Source: an uncultured Lachnospiraceae bacterium
Lineage (GTDB): Bacteria > Bacillota > Clostridia > Lachnospirales > Lachnospiraceae
Assembly: GCA_910579465.1 (NCBI GenBank)
Contig: CAJTUB010000003.1
Location: 1-64,000 of the forward strand
Reading direction: 5' to 3'
Length of the DNA: 64,000 bases
Every line of letters starts with the position of its first letter. Position 1 is the first letter of the stretch. This document shows, one piece after another, positions 34,063 through 44,100 of this stretch. The translations under genes were made by a program, and so were the position numbers. The notes under the pieces are model-generated. The model made no database searches. It had not been told where the DNA came from and saw only the letters and a program-made list of their open reading frames with translations.

Positions 34063-34518
34063 ATGAATAACGGATTAAAAGCACTGCTGATTGCAGCGGG
34101 AATTATTATTACCTGTATTGTGGCAGGACTTGCGTTTCAGAATACGCGGGAGGGAAAAGCGCAGGCAAGCAGCGCGTTTGCACAGTTTCATACAACGATG
34201 AGCGAGTATCAGGATTTAGGGAAATCGATGTACGACGGGCTGCTGGTATCCGGAGCCGAGGTCAGGCGTCTGATAGAGAAGAGCATTACGGCAAAAGAGT
34301 ATCTGCAGGTCAAGGTGACGACCGGAGACGGGACGGAGCGCAGCTATGTGTACGAGGGCTTTGACGAAGAAAAGAAACGACCGGGCAGGGCAAGTGAAGC
34401 ATTGCCCTCGGATGAGAAGGCAAGTGACGGTTATATCAATTCGCGTGCACTGTTTTTAGGAAGCATTGTGAAAGATGACAATGGAATGATTGTGCAGATT
34501 GCGTTTGAGCAGCAATAG
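34063..34518 (+). CDS. Single-anchor envelope protein, tandem paralogue 2
   Basis: 151 residues from ATG 34063 (AAGGAGGG upstream), starting MNNGLKALLIAAGIIITCIV, almost identical to the start of the gene before it, although the mature parts have diverged. The shared YDG-x2-V-x-G motif follows the anchor, and both end with NG-x-IV-x-I-x-F. A tandem duplication followed by divergence is the simplest reading. Two related subunits made together would suit a major and minor fibre component. Confidence 0.65.
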   Translation: MNNGLKALLIAAGIIITCIVAGLAFQNTREGKAQASSAFAQFHTTMSEYQDLGKSMYDGLLVSGAEVRRLIEKSITAKEYLQVKVTTGDGTERSYVYEGFDEEKKRPGRASEALPSDEKASDGYINSRALFLGSIVKDDNGMIVQIAFEQQ

Positions 34519-34527
34519 GAGAGTACG

Positions 34528-34713
34528 ATGACGGAGGGAATAGAGCATGCGATTGAAACAGCGGTCGGCAGTATACTATTTTGCATTGCATTTCTGCTGC
34601 TGATGTGGCTGCATATGGCGTTTCTCAGGCAGTCCGAGGTAATCGGTAAAATGCCGGAGCGGCTGATTTTATTTGAGGAGACGAAAGAGGAGTGGAGACA
34701 TTTGGAAGAATGA
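34528..34713 (+). CDS. Small membrane protein of the Tad-like operon (61 aa)
   Basis: ATG 34528 preceded by AGGAGA. One membrane helix (ILFCIAFLLLMWLHMAFL, about residues 16-33) then a short charged tail ending EETKEEWRHLEE. Stop and next start overlap as ATGA (34710-34713), so translation is coupled. No family recognised. Confidence 0.6.
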   Translation: MTEGIEHAIETAVGSILFCIAFLLLMWLHMAFLRQSEVIGKMPERLILFEETKEEWRHLEE

Positions 34714-35120
34714 TTGCGGTTCTTACGGCAGTGTGCTGTATGGCGGTGCTGGTACTTACGTTTAAAATGTCGTCGGTATACTGGCAGAAAAATGAAACGG
34801 TGCACAGTATGGCATTGGAATATGCGGAACGGATATTAAAAAGCGGTATTGTTTCCCGGACCGGGCAGGAGAGGTTTGAACGGGAGCTAAAAAGGCTCGG
34901 GAAATACCACATAGAGCTTACCGTGTATGAAAGAAGGCGCTTTGAAGGAGAGGGAGGCAGGATTTACCTTTATGAAGAATGGGATGGGACAGGAGATAGG
35001 AAGGTGCTTTCCCCGGGAAGCTATTTGCGGATATTAGTCAGTGAAGCAGCAAGAGGAAAGCTAGAAGCATTTCTTTACGGAGACGGGGCGACGGTTGTTA
35101 CAGGAGGGCGAATGCCATGA
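34710..35120 (+). CDS. Membrane-anchored protein of the Tad-like operon (136 aa)
   Basis: I start at ATG 34710, in an ATGA overlap with the preceding gene; GTG 34692 is a possible alternative. The N-terminal anchor (IAVLTAVCCMAVLVLTF) is followed by a soluble domain with AERILKSGIVSRTGQERFERELKRLG and beta strands (YHIELTVYERRRF). The helix-then-strand order and the small size resemble minor pseudopilins or TadE-like proteins, but no cleavage site is evident. Its stop overlaps the next ATG (35117-35120). Confidence 0.6.
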   Translation: MIAVLTAVCCMAVLVLTFKMSSVYWQKNETVHSMALEYAERILKSGIVSRTGQERFERELKRLGKYHIELTVYERRRFEGEGGRIYLYEEWDGTGDRKVLSPGSYLRILVSEAARGKLEAFLYGDGATVVTGGRMP

Positions 35121-35557
35121 ATGCATTGGAGAAGGTCGTAGATTTTCTTGTGTCATGCCTGCTTCTGTTTTTGGTTCCGCTGTTGTATTACGGAGGAAGA
35201 ACAAGGGTTTCGCAGGCAATTCTTGCAGGACAGGCAGGAGAAACATTTTTAAGGCGTGTCAGTACGGCGGGGGAAATTACCCTGCCGGTATGGCAGGAGC
35301 TGGAACGCGCATTGCGTCGCTGTGGCTGTACCCGTTATGAAATCCGCCGTGTCCGGAGTCTTTTTGAGCCGGAGGGAGAAGATGGTGCAGTGGCAGAGAA
35401 GGAATACACGGTAGACAGGGAAAGGATACACGAAAGTATTGTGGCACAGGGGACAAGCAAGCTGCAAAGCGGAGACCGGCTGTGGTTGACCCTTTATATC
35501 AATGAGACGCCGACTGTATATTTTATGTCGGTAAGGACAGGAGAAGCGTATCCATGA
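35117..35557 (+). CDS. Membrane-anchored protein of the Tad-like operon (146 aa)
   Basis: Starts in an ATGA overlap at 35117. The anchor is VVDFLVSCLLLFLVPLLYYGG, then a soluble domain: AGETFLRRVSTAGEITLPVWQELERALRRCGC and RLWLTLYINETPTVYF. Its layout parallels the preceding gene (anchor, a helix ending before a LxRLG/LRRCGC-like turn, then strands), so the two may be distant paralogues. Both probably face outwards. Function not recognised. Confidence 0.6.
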   Translation: MNALEKVVDFLVSCLLLFLVPLLYYGGRTRVSQAILAGQAGETFLRRVSTAGEITLPVWQELERALRRCGCTRYEIRRVRSLFEPEGEDGAVAEKEYTVDRERIHESIVAQGTSKLQSGDRLWLTLYINETPTVYFMSVRTGEAYP

Positions 35558-36327
35558 AGCTGTATCATTTTGGTTTGATTTTTATTGTAATTGCCGCAGG
35601 GTTCTTAGTGACGGCGCAGATTCGTTCGGTGACTGCCATGAAGGAGGAGGAAATCCGGCGGACGGAGTACGACTGTCTTGTAGCGGCGGTAAATGCGGCG
35701 GCAGGCGCAGTATTTTCCGGAGAGGACAGCAGAGTGGCAGCGTCCGGATTACAGCAGGCAGAGGAGATTTTTTTCCAGACTCTTTCAGTGCTGCATGACG
35801 GGACGCCGGATGCAGCCGGGAGGAGGGTATGGCGGGAGTATGTTCCGTGTCTGGTTGTTTTTGATGAAACAGGGTACTATCGTTACAGCTATGTGCCGGG
35901 ACAGGGCTATGTATGGACGGCAGTGGAGATAGAGCAGAAGGAAGAAATTCCGGAAAGCTTTTTTTCCGAAACGGAGGAACTGCTTTCCCGGTATTACGCC
36001 CTGCACGTCTCGTCTGCAAAAAGCTACCGGATGGAAAAGGCTGGAACGGGTGTCTGGGAGCAGAGCCTGTCAAGGGCGTGTGTGTTTGCGGTATATGCGC
36101 CGGGGCTGCCGGAGGCGGCAGGAAAGAAACAGGATGTCTTTTTGTATGCGGCGGCACAGCGGGTAAGAGAGGCATATTTTGTGACGGAGGATAATTATTG
36201 TCATCTGCCTTCGTGCAGCCGTTGTGAAAAGGACAAGGTAATTGCACGTTATGCAACGCAAAAGGAAAGCGCACAGGACGGGGCAATTCCCTGTGCAAGC
36301 TGTTTAAAGGGAATAGAAGAACCTTGA
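35554..36327 (+). CDS. Anchored extracytoplasmic protein ending the Tad-like operon (257 aa)
   Basis: Starts in the ATGA overlap at 35554. One anchor (FGLIFIVIAAGFLVTAQI), then a helical stretch and an outside domain. The last 40 residues carry three CxxC-like pairs, HLPSCSRCEK and IPCASCLKG, plus a single Cys earlier, which could bind metal or form disulfides. No known domain is recognised. It is the last gene of the run; the following 300 bp hold a promoter for the next gene. Confidence 0.6.
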   Translation: MKLYHFGLIFIVIAAGFLVTAQIRSVTAMKEEEIRRTEYDCLVAAVNAAAGAVFSGEDSRVAASGLQQAEEIFFQTLSVLHDGTPDAAGRRVWREYVPCLVVFDETGYYRYSYVPGQGYVWTAVEIEQKEEIPESFFSETEELLSRYYALHVSSAKSYRMEKAGTGVWEQSLSRACVFAVYAPGLPEAAGKKQDVFLYAAAQRVREAYFVTEDNYCHLPSCSRCEKDKVIARYATQKESAQDGAIPCASCLKGIEEP

Positions 36328-36406
36328 CAATTGAAGATTAAAAAGCGCGTGGTGCAGCGCTGTATGTTTTGCACTTAAGTCCCTGTGCGTGCAGAAGTCC
36401 GAAGTT

Positions 36407-36502
36407 TCCGGGAAGGTCCGGGGACTTTCCCGGAGGCGCTGAAAAATGCGAAAACTCAAGGAAGACCCAGGCACTTGAAAAAAGCCGTTGTTATGTTATA
36501 AT
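36407..36502 (+). promoter_or_regulatory. Palindrome, shared element and promoter before the DUF6273 lipoprotein
   Basis: A 28-bp near-perfect palindrome (TCCGGGAAGGTCC 36407-36419, GGACTTTCCCGGA 36422-36434) precedes AAAAATGCGAAAACTCAAG (36442-36460), then 14 nt, TTGAAA (36475-36480), 16 nt, TATAAT (36497-36502). The intergenic 36328-36632 contains no gene. Confidence 0.8.
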
Positions 36503-36632
36503 GGAAATTATATGGAATATTTTGTCAGTTAAATGAAAGGAAGCAGACAGCTGTCTGCTATTTTCAGAGGTGGGAGACTTCTGCCTCCGGGAGAAACAAT
36601 CTACGCTTAGTCAGGGAAAGAGAGGCAATATT

Positions 36633-37973
36633 ATGTGGAAAATTAGAAAGGGAATCGCTGCTTTGACAGCGGCGGCGTTTTTGATAGCCGGAGCAGCAGG
36701 CTGTTCCGGCTGTAATCAGGAGACAGGTTTGCAGCCGACAGGGACTCCGGCGGCAACAGAAAGACCGGCAGAAGCAACAAAGCTGCCGGAGCCAACTGAA
36801 ACGGCGGAGCCTGTAGCAACTGCTACACAGGCGCCAACAGGAGCACTTACGCCGGAACCGACACTAAGCCCGGAGCCCGCGGTAACCGCTAAGCCAGGGC
36901 CGACAGTAACACAGGCACCGTCTGCAACCTCTGTGCCGGAACCAACAGCGCTCCCGGAACCCACTGCAATATCAGAGCCTGTAATGACGGCCACTTCTGC
37001 GCCGACTCCTACACCAAAGCCGACGGCAACGCCAAGACCTACGGCAACCCTGAAACCGACGCCGACCATTATGCCGGTGCCGGTTTCGGGAATCGTGGAA
37101 GGGGACTATGTGACATTTGGAAGCTATCCACAGAGGGAAATTACAGGGGCAGATCTGACAGACGATATCATCAATGCATCCTATGATGAGCAAGGGAATG
37201 CGGAGGTGGACGGAGTAAAGTATGCGAGGATGAGTTACAGTGAGATTTACAAAAAAGCACCGTCAGAGTTCCCGGACTACTATGAGAAGGAAGGATTCTG
37301 TTATTTTCTTTGGGAACCAGTCGAGTGGCTGGTACTGGAAACGGCGGAAGGGAAGGCATTTCTTCTTTCGAGATATGTCCTGGATGCAAAGGCATATGAT
37401 GAAAACTACGATGCTTCTGCATGGCTTACAGATAAAACATATCACTATCGCGGGACATGGGAGCAAAGTTCCGTCCGTGCATGGTTGAACAATGATTTTT
37501 ATAGAAATGCATTTACTTTCTCCGAGCAGGAAAGCATTTTATTGTCACACGTTGAAAATTTGCCGGGAACTCTCCGTGATACAAGTTCCGGACCGGATAC
37601 CAGGGATAAAGTATACCTGTTAAGCGAAAGCGAGGCAGTGAAATACTTTGGTAAGGAGTGGATAATGATAGGCGATGAGACCAAACACATCTGGAAAGAT
37701 GGTGTTTATCCGGAGCAGGACACGCAACTCGGATTTCCTACAGGGTACGCGGTCAGGAACGGGGTTGATATGAGAGGTGCTGAGTCTTTATGGTCAGGGA
37801 AGTGCTGTCCTTGGAACTTGCGGACAATGGGCGGACCTTACGATAAGAACCAGTATATCTATCCAGATGGATTGCTTGACCAAGAGGGGTATTATGTAGA
37901 TAAAATTTTTCTTGGTGTCCGACCGGTCTTGTGGCTTGACATCGCTTCTGCAGAAGTAGAAAAAGTAAAATGA
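36633..37973 (+). CDS. Surface lipoprotein with Pro/Thr linker and DUF6273-type domain
   Basis: 446 residues from ATG 36633. A signal peptide ends in the lipobox AGAAGC. Residues about 30-155 are a low-complexity linker built from PEPT, PTATP and similar units, the kind used to cross the cell wall. The C-terminal domain (about 160-446) begins GDYVTFGSYPQREI and contains VEWLVLETAEGKAFLLSRYVLD, SSVRAWLNNDFY and SLWSGKCCPWNLRTMGG, the DUF6273 pattern known in many secreted gut Firmicute proteins of unknown binding role. It stands between the Tad-like operon and the giant surface protein; a terminator follows. Confidence 0.85.
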   Translation: MWKIRKGIAALTAAAFLIAGAAGCSGCNQETGLQPTGTPAATERPAEATKLPEPTETAEPVATATQAPTGALTPEPTLSPEPAVTAKPGPTVTQAPSATSVPEPTALPEPTAISEPVMTATSAPTPTPKPTATPRPTATLKPTPTIMPVPVSGIVEGDYVTFGSYPQREITGADLTDDIINASYDEQGNAEVDGVKYARMSYSEIYKKAPSEFPDYYEKEGFCYFLWEPVEWLVLETAEGKAFLLSRYVLDAKAYDENYDASAWLTDKTYHYRGTWEQSSVRAWLNNDFYRNAFTFSEQESILLSHVENLPGTLRDTSSGPDTRDKVYLLSESEAVKYFGKEWIMIGDETKHIWKDGVYPEQDTQLGFPTGYAVRNGVDMRGAESLWSGKCCPWNLRTMGGPYDKNQYIYPDGLLDQEGYYVDKIFLGVRPVLWLDIASAEVEKVK

Positions 37974-38007
37974 ACTAGGTAAAAAACCAATACAGCGTAT
38001 TTCCGAA

Positions 38008-38047
38008 AATAAGAGATAAGACATGCATAGTCTGTCTCTTATTTTTT
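38008..38047 (+). terminator. Intrinsic terminator after the DUF6273 lipoprotein
   Basis: AATAAGAGA-AAGAC pairs with GTCT-TCTCTTATT around the loop ATGCATA, followed by TTTTTT (38042-38047). Confidence 0.9.
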
Positions 38048-38114
38048 CTTTCCTTTTCTACGGTCTTAAAGAAAACAGCTAACAGATAAAGAAAAAAATG
38101 AATGGAGGTAGTTT

Positions 38115-41100
38115 ATGAAGAAGAGGCTTATGATAGGGCTCTTGCTATTTTGTATGATAACAGGCTTAGTACCCTTGACCGTCCTGCCGTCTGCAGGTGC
38201 CGAAGCGGCCGGAAACTGGTCTGGCAATCTGAAGCTTGAGGCGGTCAGAGGGAACCATAAGATTTATTTTGACGAGGAGAGGAACCTTGTAGTACAGGGA
38301 GACTATTATACCAAAAGTACCGCGACCATGTCCTACCATACCGCTGAGCTTTATTTCACAAAACAGAATACAGACTCAAATCCGGGAAGAGTAGCGGCGG
38401 GAGAGCGTTATACTGCGGATGTATTCTGTCATACTTCCGAACCGGCGGATAAACCGGATTATGTCCTTGATACCTTTACAGTTTCCCGTGCGGAATTAGA
38501 GGAGATGATAAGATACCTTTATGGGGAGGATGGGTTAAACAGTCCGCAGACTGTATACATCAGTGAAGGATTTATCCTGAAATGCAGGAACTCTGCATCC
38601 GATGACTGGAGCTATCTTACGGGGAGGACATACAGTTCCTTGGCTGCCATCCGAGGAGCGGCAGATTGGTCTGGGACAACATGGAAAAATTTTAAAAACT
38701 ATTATGATACAGCCATTACGGTTTCTCTTACCCGGTACGACCTTACCGTGCAGGCAGATGATAACAGCCATGGCACCACATACGGCAGCGGCAGATACTT
38801 CTCCGGGGATAAGATACGGGTCCGCGCCGTGCCGAACGATGGGTATGTGTTTGCAGGCTGGACGGTACAGGGTGGTTCTGCCGGGTTTCATAAGGCGGAG
38901 GCTGACACCGTGTTCACCATGCCGTCTTTTGATGTGGTTCTCACGGCGAATTTTGAAAAGGAGAGGACACCGGAGCCGACGAAGAAGCCGGTTGTAACCC
39001 CGAAGTCAGGCGACCCGACACCGACACCGATGCCGACCCCGACCCTGGCGCTGACCCCGACCCCGTCACTTCCGGAGCCGGGAGAGACCTATGAACAGAA
39101 TATCTGGTACTACAGCACGGACCAGGGTTATACCATAAAGGGAATCTATGACCGTAACGGTCCCCTTGCGGGTATTTCCTCTGCGGACAGCAGCCGCATC
39201 CAGACGAATGAGTATACTGCCCTCGACGTTTATTATTCTGTCGGGCAGGATTCTTTGGGGAATACATGGTACTTTGTTCCGTCCGGGTCGGATGCCGTCT
39301 TTGTGCATCCGGCTGTTTATCAGGGGAAGACTGTCAATTCGCCACAGGTTAAGGAAATCAGGGAACTGGTCTTCCCGCAGACGATTGCCTGTGACGGAAA
39401 GAATTATACCGTCACAAGCATCGGCGGTGGGACAGACAAGTACCGGAGCTATGCACACGATGCAAGCCGCTACAGCCCGTATACAGGGTATACGCTTGAT
39501 AAAGCCAGCGGTTCCTACTATTATACCAGCAGTAACAGTTCTTCGTCCGGGACACTTACAACCTACCAGAACATTGATGGACATACCGGGTACCGTTACG
39601 GTATCATCGGGAACGGGGAAATTACCAGCAGTGGGAGCGTACATTTTGATTTTTTCCAGGACGGAAACTATTCCTTCCGCTACCGTGATTATGCGAGCTC
39701 TTATTATGTCTACAATACCACGCTGGAATTTGTCACTATCCCGGATACCGTGACGGAAATCTGCGATTATGCGTTCTACCAGTGCCAGGGGCTGCGGAAA
39801 ATTATCGGTGCGGAAGGGGTGAGGGACATCGGGGAGCATGCCTTTGCCGGTGCATCTGTCCTGACTACGGAAACGTCCGTGGAGGAGTCAGGGAATTACA
39901 GGCGGTATTATTACAACGAATCGTATTCCATGGGGATACCGACGGACACAATGCGTTCCTGGCAGTCCGCGGTGGCGCTCCGTGAGTACATGGAGCTTGC
40001 CGGATTCTCGGTACTTGACACCATCCGGGAGTATGCGTTTGCCTACCGTAAGAACCTGTTTGATGTAAAGCTTCCTGAATGCGTCGCGTTTATAAAGGAC
40101 GATGCCTTTAAGGCATGTGACCTGAACAGCATCACGGTTCCCGGAAAGGATACTGTGATAGGAGGAGGAAATTCATCCGGCACCCGCGATACCCTCGGGA
40201 CGAAGGGAAACCCGGATACCGTGATTATTACCGTGCCGGAATCAAAGGCGATGTATTACGGATTGCGGTATGAGGATTATTACACAGTGCGCTGTGGATA
40301 TCCGGTCACTTATGACAAAAATGCGCTGCCTGCGGAGGAATATACGACGGCATCTATGCTGGAGGTACTGAAAAAAGAGAGAAGAGATTCTTTTTCCGGG
40401 AGTATCACAAGCTACAGCAACAGCGGTCATACAAGCACTTCCGGCTCCTATGAAATGGTACTGGATATGGAAGGCACGCTCTGGCTGAAGAAGGACGGGG
40501 CGCTGTTCCCGTCGGAAGTAATGCGGGAGACGAAATTCATGGGAATCCGGAAGGTCACGCTTTCGGAGCGGGAGGATTCGGAGTCCTGTTCCAGCAGCAA
40601 GAGCTGCGACTACTGCTTTGCATTTGCCGGAGACGGGAAAGTATACCTCTATGACCCGGCAGGCGTATGGAACGATACCGGGATACCTGCAGGAAGCAGC
40701 CGGCACCAGTGGGTATGCAGCACGGTAAAGGATTCGGAAGAACAGTCGGGAAGTACCGGTTATTCATCGGGGCACAGCGGGACTGTAAAACTATATTACC
40801 TCTACTATATGGACAGGGACGGGCAGTTAGCCCGTAAGGAAATGTACCGGTGCAGGGAGGAAAGTTATTATAGCAGCAGTTCCGGCAGCGGTAGCTCATC
40901 CTCCTACCGTATCCGGACCGGGAGTGCGGTGGAAACGCTCCGCAGACCGGAAGGGGCTGTGTTCAGGAGCTTTTATGCCGTGGAGGCTGTAGCGGGCAGG
41001 GTATGGCGTTCCTCCGGCTGGGGAGACGGGTATTCGTCCAGTACGACGGAATACAGTCTGTATTTGCCGGACGTGTACGCGGAGGATACGGACGGGAACC

Positions 41101-44100
41101 TGTGGCGTGCCTCCGGCGGGAATCCGGGACAGAAGACATCCTACAGCAGCTACACGGGAAAAGCGGAAACGACACCGGGATATTCGGAGAATGAGGTACG
41201 GGAAGAGACAGTTCCGGTTGCCGGTTACATGTGGGAAACGGTGGACGGAATCCGTCAGGTGTTCGGCGGAGGGGAAGATAAAGGCAGCACATATGCCAGC
41301 GTACTGGATGCGGACGGGAAGCTGCTGTTCTATACAGATGCCGGGAAGGCCCAGACATCCGGGAAAAACCTTTTAGAACGCGGCAGGGAGTACGGTGTTC
41401 TTGCCGGGAAGAACTTTGTATCGGCAGAGATCGTGGCCGCGGACTATGCCCTGCTTACCGGTGCGGATGGAAGTACCTGGGTGTACCTGTACCGGAATAT
41501 CCCGTCCTCCCCATACGGGATGCCGCCGCATAAACCGGTAAAGCTCCCGGACGGTGTACAGCTAACAGCACAGTGGGAAACGGCAAGAAGCTATGCCGGG
41601 GAAGGATGGGAATCAGGTGTTTACTACACGGAGTACACCCTGTTCCTTTTAGATGACACGGGGCGCCTCTGGGTGATGGGGGATACCGGCAGGACACAGT
41701 ATGATGCTTCTGACGGCTCGTCCTATACCTCATGGATGTCCTCCGGACCATCGTGCCTGCTGTCCGGCGTGGAAAAGCTTTATATCCACCGGGCAGGCAT
41801 GACAGACCAGGAGGTTCTCCTTCTGGACGAAAACGGGAATGTATGGAACTATGCAGACGGCAGGATATCCGGGATTACCGGGGAAGAGGCTGTCGCGGAT
41901 GCCCGGCAGAAGCTCAGGAAAACCGCGTATTCAACAGGCTATGAGTTTGCAGAGACCCTTTACGCGAATATGTTTTCCCATCCGGGTTACCGGTTCCGTT
42001 CATGGAATACGGCGGCGGACGGGAGCGGGACTTCCTTACAGCCGGGAGAATGTCTTCCCCTGACTGCTCCGGCGACCCTGTATGCGCAGTGGGAGCGGGC
42101 GGAAAATATCATCCGGTATGCCCCGAACGGCGGGAGCGGTATTATGGAGGATGATGTCTATGCCCCTGAGGTAGAAAGAGCGCTCCTGAAAGGGAACGAA
42201 TATGAAAAGAGCGGCTATGAATTTACCGGATGGAACACGGAGACAGACGGGAGCGGGAGCTCGTATGCAGACAGGGCATCTATAGCCATACCGCCGGGGA
42301 CCACTGTTCTATATGCGCAATGGGAGCCGTTTTCCTATGTGGTAAAAGTGGCAGAGGATGAGATACGCGTGACGCCGGTTACGATAACAGATAGTATCGA
42401 GTTAGCGTATGATGAGGAAATGAGCATCCCTGCCGTGCGTCCGGACAGGTTCTATACGCTTACCTATTACCTGAACCGGAACAGCAGCAGGAGCACGGTT
42501 CCATACTGGAAAACAAAAGACCCGGATTCCGACCGGTATACGAAGGCGGTCCTTGCATTTCTTGGCTGGCAGCTTTATGAGGAAACGGCAGATGGTTATC
42601 ACTATCTTGGCTTTTATCAGCCGGGTGCGATGGTTAAAAACCTTGCCGTGAAAAAAGGATGTGAGCTGGTGCTGTTCCCGTATTGGGGAGGGGAGGCGTC
42701 CTATGTGGACCTTCCGGCCGCAGGCTGTGACGGGTACGACTTTGCCGGATGGAGCACGGACAAAGAAGAGGCCGACGTGGCAAAGGTCATCCATGCGCCG
42801 GAAGGGAGTATGATGCGGTATAAGCCGAAAGGAAATGAAGCCTTGTATGCGTACTATGAGCCGAAGATGTATGAAATCGCCCTGATTGCGGAGGATCCGG
42901 AGGCGGAACCGGGGGAAATCAAAAAGGAGCAGGCGTCTGTCACTGTCACCTTTGACCGGATGGTGCCGGATGCGGCAGTCCCGGTTTCTGACCGGCATGT
43001 GTTTCTTGGCTATTATGACAGACTGGATGAAGACGGGAAACCGGCAGAAGGAGCAGTGCAGTATTATGATGAAACCGGGAAGGGGCTGCAGGTCTGGCGA
43101 ATTTATGACGGGAGTGTAACTGCGCTCTATGCATATCTGATATCCGAAAAAGAAGTGACCTTAGATGGCAGGGGTGCAACGAAGCAGGAGCAGACCAGTG
43201 TTGCCATGACCTATAAAAAGACCGGACCGGATGTCATTCCGCCGGAAAAAACGGGTTACACCTTTGAAGGATATTTTACCGGAATCCGCGGCAGCGGAAA
43301 GAAGTATTTTGATGAAGCGGGCAGGGGGACTGCGCTCTGGACGGAAAAGGATGTGGATATCCTGTACGCATGCTGGAAGCAGGACCCGGTAGAACTGCCA
43401 GGGAAAGAAGAAAAAGAACTACCGGAGGTGCTGCCGGAGACGGAGCGCAGGATAGAAGCTGCAGCGGGAGGGGAATGTGTGCAGATTTATGCAGATGATT
43501 ACAATCCGGAAACCGGCGCTGAGGAGGATTTGCCGCCATATCAGGTTTCGGACTGTTACGCAGGGGCAGCGCTTTTAAAGGAGGGAGCAATTCCTTCTAC
43601 TGAATGTCTTGCCATGCGGGCGCAGGCAGGGAGCTGTCTGTTTTCCGGTATTCTCTCGAGAAAGAGCGGGATTACGCCGGTACGGACTTATGTAAAACTC
43701 CGTTATCGGACCGTTTATGAGGATGTGGAAACGGAAGAACTGGTGCAGAGCGGGATACGGACGGCGGTTATCGAGGTGATGGTGCCGAAAGCGTGGTCTT
43801 ACTGGGAGTTAAAGAAAGGAGGCTTATATTACCCGTCCTATATGGAGGTAGGCAATGCAGCATTGGAAGGGGGAAAGGTAAGGCTTCCCGTAGAGTGGGA
43901 AGGTTATGAGGACAGAAAGCCTTCCTACGCCTACCGTTCTTATGAAGAACATGTTGTGTGGAAGGAGTACGATACCGACGGCGTGCCGATGTGTACGGTG
44001 GAAGCTCCGCAGGAGTACCGGATTGTTTCCGGGATTCCAGGAGAGCAGCCGGATGCCGGGGCGTACCTTGCCGTTCTGGCAGAAAATCTGGCATGGGCGG

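Noticed and set aside
33627..34518. Classical Flp pilins
   Set aside because: No G/A cleavage followed by Glu at +5, and the proteins are two to three times longer than Flp pilins.
36716..37069. Minus-strand frame with Val/Gly repeats
   Set aside because: It is the complement of the Pro/Thr linker of the lipoprotein.
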